64,000 bases of DNA from Coriobacteriia bacterium (GTDB lineage Bacteria > Actinomycetota > Coriobacteriia > Coriobacteriales > UMGS124), in NCBI GenBank assembly GCA_018368455.1, contig JAGZEG010000015.1, forward strand, positions 9,943 through 73,942. Reading direction: 5' to 3'. The position numbers were made by a program, and so were the translations under genes. Positions 61,490 through 64,000 of this stretch are shown one piece after another; the stretch's first letter is position 1; every line of letters begins with the position of its first letter. Below the pieces are notes generated by a model. It was not told the origin of the DNA. It did not search any database and saw only the letters and a list, made by a program, of their open reading frames with translations.

Positions 61490-63076
61490 ATGCTTTTGCG
61501 GCCCTTCTGCTCCGCAACAGACTATAGTACGTGCTCGCAGCTCATTCCGAACGAATGGACGTTCCCGGGCTGCACGGATGACGAGCGCTCCGCACACAAG
61601 ACGCTCGTGCTCTCGAACATGCTCAAGTGCAGCACCTACTCGCTCGTCGCCGAAGACACAGACACGCACGAGCCGCTGGGCCTGCTTCTCGCCCGCTTCG
61701 CCGACACCGAGCCGGCGCCCGATCGCCTCAGCGAATACCAGGCGCACTTTGACGAGGCGTTCGCCTTTCTCGACAAGGGCTCGCGCGACGCGCGACGCGC
61801 AATCGACATGGAGTGCTCCGTCAGCCACGTGCACGAGGTGCTCGACGCGCAGACGCAGGGCCTCATCCCCGAGCGCAACGAGCTCACGCTGTACGTCGTC
61901 TCCGAAAACGCCCGCGGCCGCGGCATCGGGACGACGCTGCGCAACGAGTTCGAGCGCCACCTCCTCGCCCGCGGCTCGCACAGCTACTATCTCATGACGG
62001 ATGCCGTGTGTACGTATGACTACTACGAGCGCAACGGGTTCGACCGCATCGCAACGTTCACGCCGAACGCCGACGGCACGGGCTATCCCAACGTCGCCTA
62101 CTACTACCAGCGCTTCCTCTCGCCCGAGGCCGCGGCGGCCCTCACAGCCGGCGCCACCCAGGCGGGCTGCGGGCACGACATTGTCGAGCACGGCGCCAAC
62201 CGCGAAAGCTCCTCTTCGGAGGGTGACAGTCCGCGGCTGAGCCTGACAGCGGCGGCGGGAGGTGAGACAACCCCCGCAACGCCCATCAGCTCAGCGGATT
62301 CCGGCAACCACCACCTGCGCGTGCGCTACCGGCCGTTCGACGTCGAGCGCGACCTTGAGAGCGCCATCGACGTCGTTCCCGCCAGCTGGCGACCCTGGGA
62401 CGACGCCTACGACGACGCCTTCGTGCACGAGTCGCGCTACGGCCTGTTCGCCCACCTGCTGAGAACCGCGAGCTTCCTGGAGGTCGCCGTCGTCGACGAG
62501 CCCGATCCCACCGGAAGCGCGACCCGCGAGCGCGTCGTCGGCGTGCTGGCCGGCAGGTTTGGGCCCGCGGCGGACAAGGACGCCCCCAACCCCAAGGCCG
62601 ATGAGCTCGAGGCACGCAGCAAGCACGCCATGGACATGCACCCCAAGGGAGCGAAGTGGGCCCAGTGCCGCTCCGCCTGCGAGGCCGCCAACGTGGCGAT
62701 GATCGCGCAGGCGCGCTACCGCGACTTCATCCGCGAGGACAACGAGCTCATCCTGTTCATCAACGACCCGTCCGTGCGCGGGCAGGGCGTCGGCCACACG
62801 ATGCTGCTGCGCTTCGAGGACTACCTGCGCTCGCGCGGCGCCCAGGACTACTACCTGTTCACGGACACGATGTGCACGTACAGCTACTACGAGAAGCACG
62901 GGTTCACGCGCGTGGCCCTGTGCAACGACGTCGAGGCCGACGAGGACATCACGATCTACCTCGGCGCCAAGTCATACGCGAAGAGCCGCTCGGAGCACCC
63001 CGCGCCCGACGGAGAGCGCCCGTTCGAGGAGTTCGTCTACATGAGGGACGTCCCGTCGCTCGCTCGCGAAGTGTAA
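61490..63076 (+). CDS. Tandem-GNAT acetyltransferase-family protein
   Basis: The 528-residue protein starts at ATG 61490 after a perfect TAAGGAGG. Two GNAT halves (about 1-210 and 275-528) share the acetyl-CoA loop (ARGRGIGTTL and VRGQGVGHTM) and a near-identical YYLMTD/YYLFTD then CTYDYYERNGF/CTYSYYEKHGF. They are joined by a polar linker, so the gene arose by internal duplication. The acceptor substrate is unknown. Confidence 0.85.
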   Translation: MLLRPFCSATDYSTCSQLIPNEWTFPGCTDDERSAHKTLVLSNMLKCSTYSLVAEDTDTHEPLGLLLARFADTEPAPDRLSEYQAHFDEAFAFLDKGSRDARRAIDMECSVSHVHEVLDAQTQGLIPERNELTLYVVSENARGRGIGTTLRNEFERHLLARGSHSYYLMTDAVCTYDYYERNGFDRIATFTPNADGTGYPNVAYYYQRFLSPEAAAALTAGATQAGCGHDIVEHGANRESSSSEGDSPRLSLTAAAGGETTPATPISSADSGNHHLRVRYRPFDVERDLESAIDVVPASWRPWDDAYDDAFVHESRYGLFAHLLRTASFLEVAVVDEPDPTGSATRERVVGVLAGRFGPAADKDAPNPKADELEARSKHAMDMHPKGAKWAQCRSACEAANVAMIAQARYRDFIREDNELILFINDPSVRGQGVGHTMLLRFEDYLRSRGAQDYYLFTDTMCTYSYYEKHGFTRVALCNDVEADEDITIYLGAKSYAKSRSEHPAPDGERPFEEFVYMRDVPSLAREV

Positions 63077-63082
63077 GCGGCC

Positions 63083-63127
63083 CACCCCACCCGTCCGATC
63101 CAACAGCTTCGGGCGGGTGGGGATGGT
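63083..63127 (+). terminator. Terminator after tandem-GNAT gene
   Basis: CCCCACCCG pairs with CGGGTGGGG (GGGCGGGTGGGG region), followed by ATGGTTTCT. The stem is strong and the T run weak. Confidence 0.6.
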
Positions 63128-63230
63128 TTCTCTGCAGGCCCGGCCGGCGAAGCGATTGCGGGGCAACGAGCGTGGATATCATCACTTGAAATAGATGACG
63201 CCACGCGTCCCGCACTGGAAGGAATCGCCC

Positions 63231-63710
63231 ATGGCCTCGAACTTTGGCTCGAACTTCGCCGAGAAGTACCGCAACTTCATGTCGCATCGCAACGGCCCCG
63301 ACCAGCTGTCGCGCGACCTGCTCATCCTGGCGATCATCGTCATCATCATCTCAGTGTTCCTGAAGGACGCAGCGCGCGGCATCGTGCTGTTCATCGGCAT
63401 CGTCGTGCTGGGATACAGCTACTTCCGACTGTTCTCAGGCAACATCGCCGCGCGCTCCAGGGAGAACGAGGCCTACATCGCCAAGCGCAACCAGATCTTC
63501 GGGAAGTTCCACGGACCGCTCGGCAAGGCGCAGGCGGCAGGCGAGAAGGCCAAGGCGGCCGGTGCCAAGGCGGCGCGCCAGGCCAAGGACAAGGATCACC
63601 GCTACTTCGCCTGCCCGAAGTGCGGCCAGCAGGTGCGTGTGCCCAAGGGCGCAGGAAAGATCCGCGTCACGTGCCCGAAGTGCGGCGAGAAGTTCGAGCG
63701 CAAGGCGTAG
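63231..63710 (+). CDS. Small membrane protein with C-terminal zinc ribbon
   Basis: The 159-residue protein starts at ATG 63231 after GGAAGGAA. Two hydrophobic helices (about 29-65) are followed by a Lys/Ala-rich helix (about 100-125) and a zinc ribbon with paired CPKCG motifs (CPKCGQQV and CPKCGEKF). The arrangement suggests a membrane-tethered nucleic-acid or protein-binding ribbon. The function is unknown. Confidence 0.82.
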   Translation: MASNFGSNFAEKYRNFMSHRNGPDQLSRDLLILAIIVIIISVFLKDAARGIVLFIGIVVLGYSYFRLFSGNIAARSRENEAYIAKRNQIFGKFHGPLGKAQAAGEKAKAAGAKAARQAKDKDHRYFACPKCGQQVRVPKGAGKIRVTCPKCGEKFERKA

Positions 63711-63736
63711 GGCGCGGCGAGATAGCGAGCGCGATA

Positions 63737-63773
63737 GGCGGGCGCCCCCGGAGTGGGAGCGCCCGCCTTTTTG
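63737..63773 (+). terminator. Rho-independent terminator of zinc-ribbon gene
   Basis: AGGCGGGCGC pairs with GCGCCCGCCT and is followed by TTTTT. Confidence 0.88.
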
Positions 63774-63857
63774 GTGGCTGGCGGGATGCAGCGAGCCGAT
63801 GAGGCCCCGAGAGCGAGAGGCGAGCGTCGGAAGGTGCCAACCAGCGGGATCCGGCTT

Positions 63858-64000
63858 GCGAAAGCCGGGTGCCCGCAGGGGCGAGGCGCCGCGAGGGGGG
63901 CGCGAGCGGTGGGGCGCGCGGGCGCCACGGGCGAAAGCCGGGTGCCCGCAGGAGCGAGGCGCCGCAAGGGGTGCGAGCGGTGGGGCGCGCGGGCGCCACG
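63858..64000. repeat. 73-bp tandem repeat, two copies visible, running off the right edge
   Basis: A unit beginning GCGAAAGCCGGGTGCCCGCA starts at 63858 and again at 63931, with only a few differences between copies. The array may continue beyond the window. No gene is visible in it. Confidence 0.8.

Overview
The window is high-GC bacterial DNA. It most resembles an anaerobic gut or rumen actinobacterium of the class Coriobacteriia (Eggerthellaceae/Atopobiaceae type). The reasons are several Tat-exported flavoprotein reductases of the fumarate/urocanate-reductase superfamily, three LuxR regulators fused to multi-pass membrane domains and mostly divergent from their likely targets, Tat-exported hydrolases and peptidases, and clean GGAGG-type ribosome sites. 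No rRNA, tRNA, CRISPR array, integrase or IS transposase was recognised. The taxonomic placement is an inference from gene content.

Layout. Positions 1-12291 (minus) are the 5' 4,097 codons of a giant secreted adhesin that runs off the left edge: signal peptide, von Willebrand A domain, 13 pilin-like isopeptide repeats, 6 DUF11-like repeats and several Cna-B/DUF5979-like modules. A promoter, a strong ribosome site and a 63-codon leader ORF precede it. A 9-G tract lies inside the leader ORF, in the adhesin's Shine-Dalgarno position, and one extra G would fuse the leader in frame to the adhesin. This is the most striking observation in the window. At 12.86-14.71 kb an AlbA_2/Schlafen-type gene is bracketed by imperfect direct repeats of about 145 bp carrying short iterons.

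From 14.9 to 29.6 kb come a Tat-exported DUF3089 hydrolase, an asparaginase, a Tat-exported M13 peptidase, LuxR regulator 1 divergent from Tat flavoprotein reductase 1, an NlpC/P60 hydrolase, a D-2-hydroxyacid dehydrogenase, a cyclase-family hydrolase with a Cys-rich tail, and a flavodoxin. LuxR regulator 2 (29.6-31.3 kb) is divergent from a KdgT-like permease and an FMN+FAD reductase (31.5-34.7 kb). An AEC transporter and a TIM-barrel enzyme follow.

Positions 38.1-43.7 kb hold a Bce-type module (permease, ATPase, intramembrane-sensing kinase, response regulator) interrupted by an oppositely oriented DUF3800-like gene. Then come an FMN-binding lipoprotein, two unknown or membrane proteins, purH, and a minus-strand cluster of unknown proteins with a spermidine-synthase-like methyltransferase (47-55.2 kb). 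Positions 56-59.9 kb hold FAD+FMN reductase 3 divergent from LuxR regulator 3. The right end has a DUF4143 ATPase, a tandem-GNAT protein and a small zinc-ribbon membrane protein.

Intergenic DNA is rich in structured repeats: a 202-bp MITE-like element, three families of large imperfect palindromes present in two to four copies, a perfect 96-bp direct repeat next to purH, and a 73-bp tandem repeat at the right edge. The recurring functional theme is extracytoplasmic electron transfer and hydrolysis, with Tat-exported flavoenzymes each placed beside a membrane LuxR sensor.
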